Assembly: GCA_027924585.1 (NCBI GenBank)
Contig: BSBM01000753.1
Span: forward strand, 26,292,001 to 26,356,000
Source of the DNA: Larix kaempferi
Lineage: Eukaryota > Streptophyta > Pinopsida > Pinales > Pinaceae
Direction: 5' to 3'
Length of the DNA stretch: 64,000 nucleotides
The position numbers were made by a program, and so were the translations under genes. Positions 22,201 to 34,250 of this stretch are shown in pieces. The notes under the pieces are model-generated. The model saw only the letters and a program-made list of their open reading frames with translations, was not told the DNA's origin and ran no database searches. Within the stretch, counting starts at the first letter, position 1; each line of letters starts with the position of its first letter.

Positions 22201-22685
22201 ATATTAAGCACAAACCTGAGGATATCCCAGTTTTAGATGGATTCAAGTTTAGGAGAATAAGATCATCTTTGGATGCCTGGAAAAATGCTTGTGAGTTAGT
22301 TGAACAAGCAACTATTAAGAAGGAACAAGCAACTTGTAGTAGAAGATGGTATGTTGCAGACAATATCATGATCATGTTAGAGTGTCTGAATCTGGAACTT
22401 ATTGAGAAGGCTTGTCCACCGAAGCTGATGATTGAGTAGGTGTATATTAGGTGTGCGCAGGTCAAAGAGAAGATTCAACAGCTCGAGCACATAAAGATTT
22501 CAGAAGTTGAGAAATTGATCAAGCAACCTGACAGTCTAGAGAAAAATATCCACATTTTTCTGCGTACTTGGCACAAACTAAGAAAGAATGAGATTGAGTC
22601 TTTCACTTGTGATTCCCAGTTGGGACTAGAATTGGCTAAGTATCCTGATGTGGACAAGGTATTAGAGGTTTGGTCCAAGTGGTGA
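19298..22685 (+). pseudogene. Accessory ORF of element A (about 1,100 codons, nearly open)
   Basis: A long reading frame between pol and the 3' LTR, of unknown function. ATG at 19298 sits in a good context (CCCACCATGTCG) right after a T-rich tract and CAG. Frame 2 runs to 21712 with stops only at about 19418, 20078 and 21331; the rest to 22685 is in frame 3 with about five more stops. Layout: a globular N-terminal part to about codon 560 (GSNTIHLLPRIVPDK, LGKAPKRMHDPKAFLANYF), a Lys/Glu helix-rich stretch (about 20700-20980), a Ser/Thr/Pro-rich linker (about 21170-21600) and a coiled-coil-like C-terminus (KIKEEHESQLHELRNEY) ending LEVWSKW. No protein family was recognised. It is not gag or pol. 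A second copy of its 3' part is at 1-2024. Confidence 0.65.
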
Positions 22686-22775
22686 GTCACCTTTGGTTAT
22701 TCTTAGATTAGCTTGATTTTGTAATCCCTATTTTATGGGAAGTCGGCCCTTTGTATCTTTATGTAATTATTATTT

Positions 22776-22811
22776 AAGGGGTGGAGATCTCATAGGGTAG
22801 GGGGGGAATCA
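22776..22811 (+). other. Polypurine tract of element A
   Basis: Purine-rich run including GGGGTGGAG and GGGTAGGGGGGGAATCA immediately left of the presumed 3' LTR, and about 90 bp after the accessory ORF stop. Confidence 0.5.
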
Positions 22812-23597
22812 TGGAAAGAGGACTGGAGATACTTTGTGTCATTAAGAGATTGTAATTTTTTGCAGGCTTAACGAAATACAGTTAGTTTTCTCTTGCTATC
22901 TCTTTTGTTTGATTTATCAAATTTCTTTGGTAGATTTCTGATTTTCACTTCAGCTTATGAATGAACACTATTTTGTTTTGCAATCATAATCAATACATCG
23001 ATCTGTAGTTTAGATTTTTCTTGACTAATGATCCATGTGTTTCATGTGTTATATGAATTTATTTATTTAACTCATTTATCTATTTCTGCAAATGATACAA
23101 AGTTGTTAACAAATTAATGCAAAATTTTCAATTAGCACGTCATAATAGGATAATGTTGCATGTGCTTCAACACTTAAGCTCAAATCATTCAATTTTCATT
23201 GTCTAACTATTTCTTAAGCTAATAAGTAGAGATCCAATTCACATTTATGTTGATTGGTAAAACACTTATTAATTTCCAGATCTGATTTTTGTGCACATCA
23301 AAACACATTCCTTTAATTTAGATCTAACTTACATTAGATTTCTTTTAAATCAAATACTACTCACCCCTAGAGATAGAACATCTTTTTATATTTCCTCATA
23401 GGAAGAAATTTCCATCAGGATCAACCCACTTAAATTTCCAGCAGAGGCCTAATATCTGTGGGAGTCAACCACACCAAACAATCTGGGGATAGAACTGCTC
23501 TTGCACAGAGTTGTTTCAATCCTTTCAGATTGGGATGTCACCCTTTGTTTCTAGCCTTGGAAAACATTCCAGCACTTACATACCCAGGGCTTCAACA
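22812..23597 (+). repeat. 3' LTR of element A (786 bp, left end tentative)
   Basis: Starts TGGAAAGAGGACTGG and ends GGGCTTCAACA. It matches 2153-2938 throughout at the same length. The right boundary is clear because homology stops exactly there and element C gag begins. Confidence 0.65.
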
Positions 23598-24718
23598 GGA
23601 ACTAATCTTTGCCACATCGATGACAAGTATTTTCTTCTTTTCACTGTCATTGTTGGAGTGACTGGTGGATGTTTTTGAAGTTTTTTCAACTTCATAGTCG
23701 TATGATTATGGATTTTTGCATTGATGATATGGAGACCAACTATCTCCACAATATCTACATTTTGTTTCTTACTATCATAAATAACTCTTGTCAAGGTTCC
23801 CTTGTCTTGATTTTTTATAATTCTCTTCAATAATTTTTGCCTTACGTCTGGCCTTATCTAGGTTTGAGACATTGTATAATTCTATCTCATCTCTAATGCC
23901 TAGATTGAACCCATGCACATATCTCTGGAGTTGTTGACTATTTGTTAACTCTGGTACTCGTGTTGATAATTCTCCCCATTCAGAGGTGTATTCATCCATG
24001 TCACCTTTCTATTGCAATCTGGTGTTCTTTGCAAAAAATTCTTTCTCCTTTATATATTAAAATCTCTTAAAGAAGTAATTCTTGAATGTGTTCCAGTTGT
24101 GGGCACCCTTTTTTGTCGTAATCTCCCACCACATATACCAATTGTATGCTCGACCTTCTAGTTGCATGGAGGCCTATTTAATACTCTCATCATTCAATAG
24201 GATTTGGTGTATGCAAAAGAATTTTATGGCTTTATTGATCCACTCCACATTCTGCTTCATTGCGCCATCAAACTTGGGTAGCTCTAATTTTGGATTCATT
24301 TGGAATCCATCCACTGGTTGCATTGTTCCCGAGATTGGAAGGTTAGGAGTTGAAGAATGTTTGTGGTCCATATATTCTTGTGGGATTTCACCTCTGAAAT
24401 AATTTGGTTAATGATTATTTTTGTTTGCTGAACTGGGGAATGACTGGTCTCTCCTTGGAGAATTGCCATTTTTAGTGGCATCTCTATCCTCGAAGTACTA
24501 CATGATTTTATGTAGTCCATCTTCTAAGATTGATCTTATTTCTCTTCTTACTTCCTCCATCTCCCATGCTACAACTTTGTTGACTTCATATTTCATGTCA
24601 TATTTCAATTCTTCCTTCCCCTTGTACATTTTGGCTTCAATTTAATCCAATCTTGAGTTTTAGAGTCTCGGGCCTCGCTTTCCTCCATTTTTTCTATTCG
24701 ATCTTTCATTTCAGACAT
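23598..24718 (-). pseudogene. gag: gag of element C (gypsy type), truncated by element A
   Basis: Minus-strand gag in several frames. From the N-terminus: MSEMKDRIEKMEES at 24718; LPKFDGAMKQNVEW and INKAIKFFCIHQ (about 24190-24290); a reading with LEGRAYNWYMWWE (about 24110-24180); DEYTSEWGELSTRVPEL (23940-23999); YVHGFNLGIRDEIELYNVS; and a CCHC knuckle CRYCGDSWSPYHQC at about 23712-23755. The order is the normal one for a plant gypsy gag. The knuckle form (C-x2-C...H-x-x-C) is the type seen in chromovirus-like elements. Frames shift several times and stops occur. The gene ends at element A's right border, so A inserted here. Confidence 0.75.
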
Positions 24719-24825
24719 GTTTCTTGTACACGACGATATTTTTATTGTCAATGGCTTCTTGTTTCTTTCTTTTTTCTTTCTTTAATTTTCTTTTATAAAA
24801 ACCACATGTGGTTTTTATAAAACTA

Positions 24826-24840
24826 GGCTCTGATACGACT
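24826..24840 (-). other. Primer-binding site of element C
   Basis: On the minus strand GTCGTATCAGAGCC, close to the initiator-Met site TGGTATCAGAGCC, directly after the LTR end at 24841 and before gag. Confidence 0.75.
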
Positions 24841-24990
24841 TGGGGTGAACACGATTCGACAAACCCACAATATTTGAATAAACCCACAATATTTGATAAA
24901 TAAAAAAATGTAAGATGATGATTACACAATACAATGGTTGGCCATTATATAGGCCTTTCAGCGCCTCTTCATTGAAGGGGTATGAATTTT
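24841..24990 (-). repeat. 5' LTR of element C (inner part; far end not resolved)
   Basis: Begins at the primer site with plus-strand TGGGGTGAACACGATTC. On the minus strand it holds a TATA-like box, CCTATATAATGG, at about 24942-24953. A 19-base sequence (AAACCCACAATATTTGA) is repeated at about 24864 and 24882. I could not find the outer boundary. Confidence 0.45.
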
Positions 24991-25770
24991 TAATTAACTA
25001 ATTATTATTATTATTATTATTAATGTATTTATTTATTATTTTATGTGCATAACATTTGTAGATATTCCATACCTATTGAATGAAGCAACCCATTAGCATG
25101 GATAAGATACATAAAGGTACTTTTCACATTGCTAGACACACCCAATGTGAAAGTAACGCCTCTCTACATAGAAAAATAAGAGTCTGTCTTAGCGAGGGAG
25201 TTACTTTGGCTGGAGCTACCTCATCCATGATATATTTCTATAGTTTCTACTACTCCTTCTAAAATAGACCAACCTACTCCCTCTGAATCTAGAAACTCGA
25301 CCTCATCTATGTTGTGGATACCCGCTAAAGCTCTATTGAAGTCATATGATTATCCCATCTTTCTAGATGGGTCCATTCCCACCAAGTGGGTCTAATAAGG
25401 AGGTCCTCCTGCCACCTCAAAAATGTTGCATAACTATCTCTATGTCCTCCTAACAATATACAAAGAGGTCAACCCCATACTCAGTACAATCGTCCCTCTT
25501 TGATCCCCATTATGATGGAGTACTCAACATACACAACTCCCTTTGGCCATAACTGTACTAAGTGTCCTCTTAAATCAGTTGCATAACCTTGAACCTCCAA
25601 GGTTGAATAACACAAAAAAGATTACAATGCAGTGTAACAGAGAATAATTCAGCCACACATCAAAGACAAGTGATTTACCCTAGAAACCCCACTACCTATG
25701 GTGAAAACCTTCTTAGTTAAGATATGATTCACCCCCCTCCCCTGCCAGTTCCCAGAATAATCCAACATCA
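24991..25770. other. No gene seen; possibly the rest of the element C LTR
   Basis: Starts with an ATT-rich run (25000-25030). The rest is unremarkable, with only a 60-codon chance frame. No domain, RNA or repeat was recognised. Confidence 0.5.
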
Positions 25771-26110
25771 ACTTGGATTCACTCAACTTGACTCAACTTC
25801 ATTCAATTCAACTCAACTCCACTTAACTTTAATCCAAACAACTCAATTGGACTCCATTCAAATTAACCAAACTTGACTCAAATAAACTCTAATCAACTCA
25901 CCTAATCTAAACATGCCTTGAGTTGAATAAAATCAACTTGTGTCAATTCATTCCAATCCAACTTGAATCAACTCTAATATACTCAGCTCAATTTAACTTG
26001 ACTCAACCTGACTTAAACCATATTAAAGTGACTTGACCCTACTTTACTTGACTCAACTAAACTCAACTTGATCCAACTCAAATACACTTGAACCAATCCA
26101 ACTCAACTTA
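25771..26110. repeat. Degenerate AACTC/ACTTG low-complexity tract
   Basis: Many degenerate copies of a roughly 10-base word of the type AACTCAACTT, without a strict period. Probably a decayed satellite or microsatellite. Not coding. Confidence 0.75.
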
Positions 26111-27362
26111 GTATTTTTTTCAAAGGGAGTCATGGGTACCACACACAAATGTTCTACAGGTTCTAGAAGGTGCATGACTTGAGATCACTTTTCATGGTCT
26201 ACAACAAGGCACATGGCTTGAGGAGGCTCTCTTGAAGGGATAACACTTTGAAAAGACTTTCCCTGTGTATTAGAGATCATGATTTTGTGTGGTTAGATAA
26301 ATTGGTGGGATGCCTTGCGAGGAATTTGTATTGCTAGTTAGTTTTTGTTATTTATGGTGAAATCCTTCATTGGGTTTTGGAGGACATTTGATCGACAACC
26401 AATTTTTCTAACTTTATAGACCATCCTATCATTAGGGGAATATTGAGGTAAAAAATGGGCCTCAAAACAAAATATGCACCATCAAAATTAACATTAAAAG
26501 ATTCAATCACATTCTAGAGGATGACATCATCCATAATGGTTGAGGTGGCATTGGGTGAGCTAAAGATGTTTATTTGTCAAATTCTAAATGGCAAATGAAG
26601 ACCCATAGTTATCCATAACAATATTGTAAGTAAATCACTCATTATGGAAAGAGTACTCATAAATTACTTTTGATACAATATAAATGTACTAAAATACCTT
26701 AAAGTACTTAGAAAGAAAAGCACTCTTTCTGTTACAATATAAAATAATTTACAAATACCAAAAAATTGAATGTCATATTCAAAATCGAAATTATGTAATT
26801 ACTTTTCAATATATAATATATATATTTAAATAATAAACTACCAATACCAAAGAAATAGTAATCTTTATTTCAAATCACAATCATATAAATACTTTACATT
26901 GTATAATATATAATTTTAAATCCTTTAAATCTAATTTTTTAAAACCTTATAATAAATACGTACTATAAAGCACCTTACCCTACTTTTATTAAGAACCAAC
27001 GTGTATAGGAGATTTATTTAAGCTAAAGATAAATATGTAGAAACCATATTAAGTGATACACTTTTAAAAAGTTGACTCAATTATAAGCTCAACATTCATT
27101 ACTATATTTTTTTAAATCCTTGTCTAAACTTTTAAACCTTATTTTATGAATATATATTATTCAACCAAGTCATGAGATAATGAGATTTATTTTTTAAAGC
27201 TTTATATTATGCATACATACTTTTCAATATATAATATATATGATAAGTATTATGGTATATGACATAAAAAATGTAAATAGATTATTTTTAAATAAATACG
27301 TAAACAAATATCTGGTTTCCTAAATTATAGATATATAATACCGATATGTAGATATATGATAC
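26111..27362. other. AT-rich DNA without a gene; flank of element D
   Basis: Very AT-rich, with many short ATATAT runs. At 26430 it holds one end resembling the foldback element at 17713 (CATTAGGGGAATATTGAGGT...GGGCCTC). I found no matching right end. The composition is like that just beyond element D's right end (44829 onward), as expected if D split one sequence. Confidence 0.55.
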
Positions 27363-28347
27363 TTGTACAGCTAAATCTCGTCACCATGAGTCATGTGTCA
27401 GCTTCATGCCTCAATCCATGAAGTTTCCCTGACCAATAACACTCAGAGTAAGTTGTTAACCCTTGTGTCCACATTTTCTAGTGGCACTGGTGCAGGTTGT
27501 CTTCCAACAATAGGTGCCAGATCATGCATGGCGCAAAGTGTCATCTAGCAACATGCACCAGTGGCTCAAGTTTCCTTTATTCACCTTGGGATGCCCCCTT
27601 CCTGGCGCAAGTTGTCTTCATTCAAGGTGCGCCATGGTTAGTTAAATTGGATAAATGAGGGCTTCGAGCGACTTCTCGAAGCATGGCGAGGTGGAAGTCT
27701 ATCCCTAACTGATAGGTGACTTGTCCTTTGGTTCCCTAACCTCAAGGGAGGATCCCTTAGACTTCTCCCATTTGTTCTCAACCTACTCTATCCATTTGGT
27801 CTTCTAAATATGAAGCTCCTATCCATTGGAAGGGGAGGAAGGTCTATAGCACTCTCATGCTGGTGGAATTGTGTTAGGTGATCCTTGTTCATCCTTGGGA
27901 GTCTTACTTCATCCTTGGAGGTTTTGGTTTGGCTTGTTGGAAGGAAGGTTGCGATGTTAAGACATAGGTTGTAACGTTCTCTCTTGTTGTACTCTCCTTT
28001 ATTACAGTTAATACAATCTCTTCCCATATACGTTATTGTCTTGTTAATGTTTAGAGATTACCTCCTTAACTGTTAGCTTAGATCAATCATATGCGATATA
28101 TGCTTTTACTATTTGTTTTCATCTACTTGTTCAACAGGGATTTGCAGTTGTAGATCTGAAAATTCTGGAGCATTGGATCAAGCAAGGAGAAAAGGGAATT
28201 GCGAATCTCAGGTAAGAAACTTACGTGCTACTTTACATTTCTATTGATATAGGGAAGTTGATTATATTATGTATCTATTTGTTCAAGATCCAGTTGGACT
28301 AGGCATATATGGCCTTTAATTCTGCTTAGGTAGATTGTCCGAAAACA
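27363..28347 (+). repeat. 5' LTR of element D
   Basis: Matches 43845-44828 over its full length. It begins TTGTACAGCTAAATC, where the other copy has TGTTACACC, and ends GTCCGAAAACA. The TATA-like box seen in the 3' LTR is changed here (TCTAAATA at 27803). Confidence 0.88.
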
Positions 28348-28351
28348 AATC

Positions 28352-28369
28352 TGGCGACCATACTAGGGA
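28352..28369 (+). other. Primer-binding site of element D
   Basis: TGGCGACCATACTAGGGA, four bases after the LTR end. It has the form of primer sites common in plant Tat and related elements. Confidence 0.7.
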
Positions 28370-30442
28370 GTACATTAGCTTTGATTTCAGTTTGAGTGTG
28401 ATTCCATTGATTTATTAGTGATCCATTTATTAGCCTCTCGATCCCTTCCCACCAGCAGATCTTGTCATTAGAGAGTCTGTTGGATTCCCCTGATTCTTTT
28501 AGGATCAATATCGGGTCATTTTTTTTTTTTTATCTTTTAGAGATATTTTGATTTTTGCAATTGATTATTCACTCGACACACCTGGGTTTTGCATCCAGTG
28601 CGCCTCTACCCACCTGGCGCTTGTTCTTTGTGCAATTTGCTCCATTGGCACCATTGTCTTTCATACATTTTGCACCACTGGTGCTTTTCCCCTATAGACA
28701 AAGTGTGACAAACGCTCTGCAGCATACTGACAGAGTGCGCCAACCCTTTAAGCTTGGTTCTTGGTACAAACCCTCTCCAAATTTTGTGTTTGATATTATT
28801 TACAAGCTTCTGTGTATTGCATATTCCGGTCATAGACTTGCTTACCCAGCTTGCGTGTGTTTGGATTTGTTTTGTTGATTTTTTGGGTTCCAAATTTTGG
28901 TCAAGTGAGAGATTTGGTGGTGGTGGGAAATTTCAATCCCCCACGTTCATCTGCTCGATCTTTCATTCCCTGATCACCCTACTAGGTCTATTCATTGTGT
29001 TAGATCCGATTCCAAACCCTTCCTGCACTTAGCCATTTAGTTTTGATTGCATTTGACCGATTTGGAGTGATTTGAGTGTCTTTGAATCCATTTGGGTCCT
29101 TGTCATTTTTCTTTGAGAGTTTCTGAGTCATTGGAGTGTTGCGATCAGTCTCTTGTTTTCTGCTATTGCATCTAATCAAAAGCATCATTACTATCAGATC
29201 TTGTTTTGATATATGTATTGAAAAATTGGAAGTACTTCATTTTGTCTATTTTTGAGATCATTTGGAAATTGTTATAGAATTGTATTGTGCTTTGAAATTC
29301 ATTATTTATATCTTTGAGAAGTTTGAAAAGGAAATCGGTTGACTATATTTTTCTTAGTTATGAGTTTTTCATCTCTTTGAAAAAATCAAGTGAATTCAAG
29401 CTTTTGCAAAGTATTTCAAATTTGAAACGTTCTATGCACTTTTGGTCTTTTTGTGTTTTTTCATCATTGCGAAAATTGAGAGTTAGTGCATTCTAAGAAG
29501 AAATCATCATTTTCATCATTACTTAGATTTATTCTAGCTTGAAAAGATTAAAAAAAAAATTGATTTGGTGTGTTATTGATTTTTGTGTTTTGTTGGAAAA
29601 AACGAAACAGTGCTTTCAACCATCTTTGGTAGATTTTTGAACTTTTGGGGATTTCTTATCTTTTGAGACCATTGGAAAAAGAAATTTCTCCTTACCTTAG
29701 ATAGACTTCACGAAAAGAAAAGGAAATGTGCACCTTCATGTAGCTAGGGTTGCATTATTTTTAAATTCCTGTCTACACCTCATGCATTCACCTAACCGCA
29801 TAAAATAAAATTAATCGGTAGCGTTAGGTTAAAATTTAGTAGTAACGTGTGTGATAAGTTAGTGATGTGTTCCGGCATCGTAAAATGTGGTAGTTGTCAT
29901 TATCTTCCTGTACTGCATCTCGAAGGCCTGCAGTTCTTCCATGTACCAACCGGTATATCGAAAGGCACTTCACATACTTGGTAGTATATCGGGAGGCTCT
30001 TGTCGTATCATTGTGCATTAGACAACACCACTATGTATTTGTACGCCCACGTACATTGAGTATATTAGGAGACTCTCCCAGGATTCTTGAAACCAGTCGA
30101 GCTAACCATTTGGCAGTCTTGGTAGAGCAATACACCAAGAACAACACTTGGGGAGCTACTACGCACGTGCTTCTAGGTAGTCGGGTTATGCAGTCAGGGG
30201 TACGGTCCTAATCCTCCCTGGTTAGTGCTTTGAAAAAATGGGTCGAGTATAACTGTTGGACCCTGGGGTATATCGCGAGTTGCGAAGCCTTGAAAATCCT
30301 ATGAGGTTCCAAAATTTTGAATCCACACCTGTCACATAAGTTTGCTTGTGGCCTTAGTTTGTGTATATTTTGGATTGCTTTTCTTTTTGTATAGAAGACA
30401 CTTAGGAGAAATTCTGTTTCAGTCATTCTGGGTAAACAAAAT
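28370..30442 (+). other. Leader of element D, no recognised gene
   Basis: About 2 kb between primer site and gag. It has T-rich stretches and short open frames on both strands (for example 28555-28878 and 29894-30211), but I recognised no domain and codon-level support is lacking. Part (about 29870-30200) is less AT-rich than its surroundings and could be another inserted fragment. Confidence 0.5.
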
Positions 30443-33351
30443 TTGAGAAGGCCCCGTAGACTTTTAAATTTTCCACCTGAATATCCCCTTGATCTGGAGG
30501 TACGTTCGCGGGAAAACATGGATCCACCAGTTACCGTCATGTCTCCTGAAGAAGAAAACTCCACCATGGAATCGGGAGTGAACTTTTCACTTCCTTTGAG
30601 TCCACTAATCACTGATCCTCCAAGGACTGTGACCATGGAACCGTCTGCTTCACGAGACACATCTTTCCACCATTCGATGGAAGGAGAACCTAGGGCTGTA
30701 TAATGGTACAATCAACCCCAGGATGACCCTATATCCACAACTTTTGGTCAATATGCATCCTTTTGGGAAACCACTCTAGGGAAACAATGGGCCCACTTTT
30801 CTTTGCATCCGTAGGAAGAATCTACCCCCCCCTTACTGGATTCTCAGTAATGAGCTCTTGGTTCCAGTCCATGAGAACATCGCTCAATTATGCCAATGTG
30901 GCGATTTAATTTGGTGCCAGAGTCTCTCACGAAGAAGAGACACCTCAGAAGTACCCATGTCTCAACATACCCCAATTTGTTCTTTATTTTTCACTTCACT
31001 GGAAACACCTATGCATAACGTGACTCCTTACGAACTTGGTCGACCCTAATTTCCCGTGAGTACACCTCTTAATTAGGAGACCAGTTCCATACCCCAGGTG
31101 ACTCAAAACATTGAAGGACAATTGTCCAATACCCCTCATACTACTACTGGAACATTATCCACCCCCCCCACCCCAAAACTCGAGAGGAGGATACTCTTTA
31201 ACTCTTAATTTTATCACGAGTAGTGTTCCTCCACTACTAAGTACCCATCAACTTATTATGAGTCAACCATCGACAAGTGGTCAAAGCATCATTACTGGGG
31301 GGAAACCCCTGTTCTCTAACCATAATATGAGTAGAGGGATTCCAACTGGTCATTCTGTTGGTGGATCCTTACTAGTTGCGGGACCTACCATGGGATTACA
31401 TCATGGTGGGGGACCATCCAACCTAACTCAATCACTATGGATTTATACATATCCAGGTAATTTCAACCCTATGATGGGACAATACCATCCGGGGAACATG
31501 GTTCCCGAGGTACCTTATCCCGAAAACTCAAACACTGCATGGGGACATCACAATGTTATGCCGATTGGACCCCCACCAACTTTTTCTCACATCCCACCAC
31601 TCCCACCACCGTTTGGTCCACCCCCACCTCCTTCTAGAGGCGGTGGACCCCCACCTCATCCTAGAGGAGGTGAACCTCCACCTTCTGGTGGAGGCCCACC
31701 TCATTCCAGTGGTGGCGACCCACCCTCCTCCGGTGGAGGAGGCAGAGGCCCACCTTATTTTGGAGGCGGTAGATTACCTTATTCCGGAGGTAGAGGACCC
31801 CCACATTTTGGTGGAGGCCCACCCTATTCTGGCAGAGGAGGAGGAGGAACACCTTATTTTGACTGCGGTGGAGGACCCCCACCTTCGGGCGGAGGCCCAC
31901 CCTATTCCGACGGAGGAGGTGGAGGACCACCTTATTCCGGAAGCAGCGGTGGAATCCCACCTTTTGGCGGGGGCCCACCTTATTCCAGCGGTGGAGGCCT
32001 CCCACCTTCCGGTGGCAGACCACCCTATTGTGGTGGTGGACCACCATTATGTCCACCACCCAACCCAGGCGGCACATGCCCTTATGGCCAATTTCCTACG
32101 GGAACACCTTACAATCAGTCAATTCAAGGTCCTACTGGTCCACAAATTCCATATCAATACTACCAGTACTCGCAGCCAAACCAATAGCTGTCATTTCTAG
32201 CTACTTTAGACCTGCCAAACCTATCTCGTTTGACCAATGATCCCATCCTTCACGGTTATAATTGGCCACCCATTTGAGTTAAGTTACCTTTTGATATTCC
32301 AAAGTTTGATGGCAAGCCCGGTGAAGACCCGAAGAACCATGTGATGACATACCATCTATGGTTCTCATCCAATTCCTTGATGGATGACTCGATCCGTCTG
32401 AGGTTATTTCAAAGGACCTTCACCGGTACCGCTGCCAAGTGGTACATTGAACTACCACCGCACTCGTTTCCCAATTTTCGTTCTTTAGCTATGTCGTTCT
32501 TGAATCATTTCCAGTTACCCATCCGCTATGAAACCAATATGGACTTACTGAATTATCTCCGCCAAACCACCGCGACTCATACATCCAATCATATCCATGA
32601 GTGGTGGAGGAGATGACGTCTCATTAAGGCTCCTATTCCAGACCAATTATTAGCTATTTGGGTTACAAATTCTCTTTTACCCACCATAGCTAGAGATGTA
32701 GCTATGGGAGGGGCTGTTACTGAAGAATAGGCTATCGCTCGTGCCCACTACCTAGACTTTGTCTATGCTCAATCCAACACTTTATATGACATTGTTTCTG
32801 ACTCTCCCCACCCTACCGATGATCATGTAAAACTACCTCACGGACTTCATGCCGATGACATTATTGGTTCCATGCACTCCCATCCTTCTATTCAAACCGG
32901 TGGATCCTAGAACCACAATGGTCCTTCCCCACCCTCACCACGGGCTGGCAGTAGCACCACCAAGTCACCCATTCCTGATCCCACCAAGGAGGTGAATTCT
33001 GTTCAATCAGATTCTCCTCAGAAATCCGATGCCAAGAAGAAAACCAAAGGTAAACCCAAGAAATATTCCAACTAGCAGGAACATAAGAACCCTCCTGAAG
33101 ACATGAAACATAAGCGGAAGGTCAAGTATCCTTATTTACTGTGTGGTGGTGACCATTTCACCAAAGAGTGCCTGCGCAGAGATGAAGTGCAGAAGTTTCT
33201 TAAGGTAAAATCCACACCTGCGGTTGTCAATGATCCATTCCCCACCCAAAACCAACAAATGATTACCCAACCCTCTCCTTCTCAAGGAGAAAAATCCTCC
33301 ACCGCACATGTTATCATGATGCGTAGTGAAACAATTAACCTGAATACATGA
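30443..33351 (+). pseudogene. gag: gag of element D with a long Gly/Pro-rich region
   Basis: An acidic/Ser-rich N-terminal part reads in frame 2 (30443-30848) and frame 3 (30850-31150). The main frame (frame 1) opens at 31111. It has a Gln/Asn/Gly-rich leader, then a 150-residue low-complexity block of GGGPPYSGG-type repeats (31600-32070), then the Retrotrans_gag domain: FDIPKFDGKPGEDPKNHVMT, RTFTGTAAKWYIELP, SLAMSFLNHFQLP (32290-32560). A single zinc knuckle is at about 33118-33170, YLLCGGDHFTKEC, in which the first Cys reads Tyr. At least five stops lie in frame 1, including near 32186, 32615, 32728, 32908 and 33074. It shows no overlap with element A gag. Confidence 0.82.
31600..32070 (+). 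repeat. Minisatellite coding Gly/Pro repeats in element D gag
   Basis: About 25 degenerate copies of a unit close to GGTGGAGGCCCACCTTATTC, in register with the gag frame. Open frames on the other strand and in another frame over this stretch are by-products of the repeat. Confidence 0.85.
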
Positions 33352-34250
33352 TCATGATCATATGACTCAGTCCCTCATAAGGAATCCACTAGAAGTAATA
33401 TTGAAAAAGCTTCCACCTCTACCACAGATACTTCCATGCCACAAGGTTCTCTCACCATTGAGAAACCTTCACTAAATTCAGTGTTGCGTCTACCTAAGAG
33501 CACGATTCGAAAAGTCGTTTTCAATCCTAATGCTTGGGAAACTCAGAACTATAACATTGTATAGGACTTGGCACAAGCCCCTTATGCCATGTCAATGCTA
33601 GAACTATTGCAGAACTATCCCAATCAATGTAAGACTCTTATCGCTGCCATCGGCATGGTAGACCCAAATTCCTCAAATACGATCATGTTTAAACTTGAGT
33701 ATTTTAAACCGAGGATTTCCCACCAGCCGGCTTTCTGAATTTCCACAAAGGTTGATGGGAAGAAAATACATCATACTGTGTTAGATGAAGGTGCCTCCAC
33801 CTCGGTCATGTCATTATCCTGTTGGCGAGCCATCAGCTCTCCTAAGTTAAACCATTCCCCTAGTACCCTAAAAGCATTTGACGGTCATGGGTTCCAACCT
33901 CACGGGCTGTTACAAGCTTTAGCAGTAGAATTGGGGAGAAAGACTGTGAACATTAATGTGGAAGTAGTCACCGCCCCTTTGGATTATAATATCTTTCTTG
34001 GTCATAATTGGTTTTACGCCATGACTATGGTCATGTCATCTGTCTTCCTCATTTTGCAATTCCCCCATTAAGGTCGAATTGTCACCATCGACCAATTGGA
34101 CTTTTATACACCAGACACCGCTACTCATCTTGGCGACAATGTCCCTCTATTAGGAAAATCTTCGCAGCTATATGAGAGCGTGGAGGTCGACCTCATAAAA
34201 GACTCATGTCTTATAGGCGTCTTACCTCGGATCCCCCTAACCATGTTTCC
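33352..34250 (+). pseudogene. pro: Aspartic protease region of element D
   Basis: Same frame as gag (frame 1). A linker with LRLPKSTIRKVVFNPNAWE leads to the retropepsin core at about 33775: VLDEGASTSVMSLSCW (D-x-G-A-S, catalytic Asp present), then FDGHGFQPHGLL, and the C-terminal FLGHNWFYAM at about 33990-34020. Stops lie at 33349 and 33736, and the frame ends with a stop at 34069; related sequence (DFYTPDTATHLGDNVPLLGKS) continues to about 34250. A spacer of about 450 bp with broken frames separates it from RT. Confidence 0.82.

Larger units (their letters stand above)
2153..23597 (+). mobile_element. Element A: Tat-like Ty3/gypsy LTR retrotransposon, decayed
   Basis: A 21.4-kb unit including later insertions. 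Order: presumed 5' LTR, primer-binding site, gag, aspartic protease, archaeal-type RNase H, reverse transcriptase, gypsy RNase H, integrase, a 3' untranslated stretch with repeats, an accessory ORF, a purine tract and the 3' LTR. Pol reads in three frames with several frameshifts and stops, so it is inactive. The second RNase H together with 3' repeats and a 3' accessory ORF places it in the Tat side of Ty3/gypsy. It carries a solo LTR in the protease, element B in the 3' untranslated part, and a foldback element. The right end abuts gag of element C. The left duplication cannot be seen because similar sequence continues past the presumed 5' LTR. Confidence 0.8.

Noticed and set aside
24826-24840. 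tRNA gene suggested by the Met-type sequence
   Set aside because: Only the primer-site complement is present. No cloverleaf around it; the position between LTR and gag explains it.
28555-28878. Possible host gene exons in the element D leader
   Set aside because: Short, no domain, overlapping frames on both strands, inside an LTR element.
31553-32200. Long alternative-frame ORFs over the Gly/Pro region, both strands
   Set aside because: By-products of a GC-rich in-frame minisatellite. The gag frame alone joins the capsid domain downstream.
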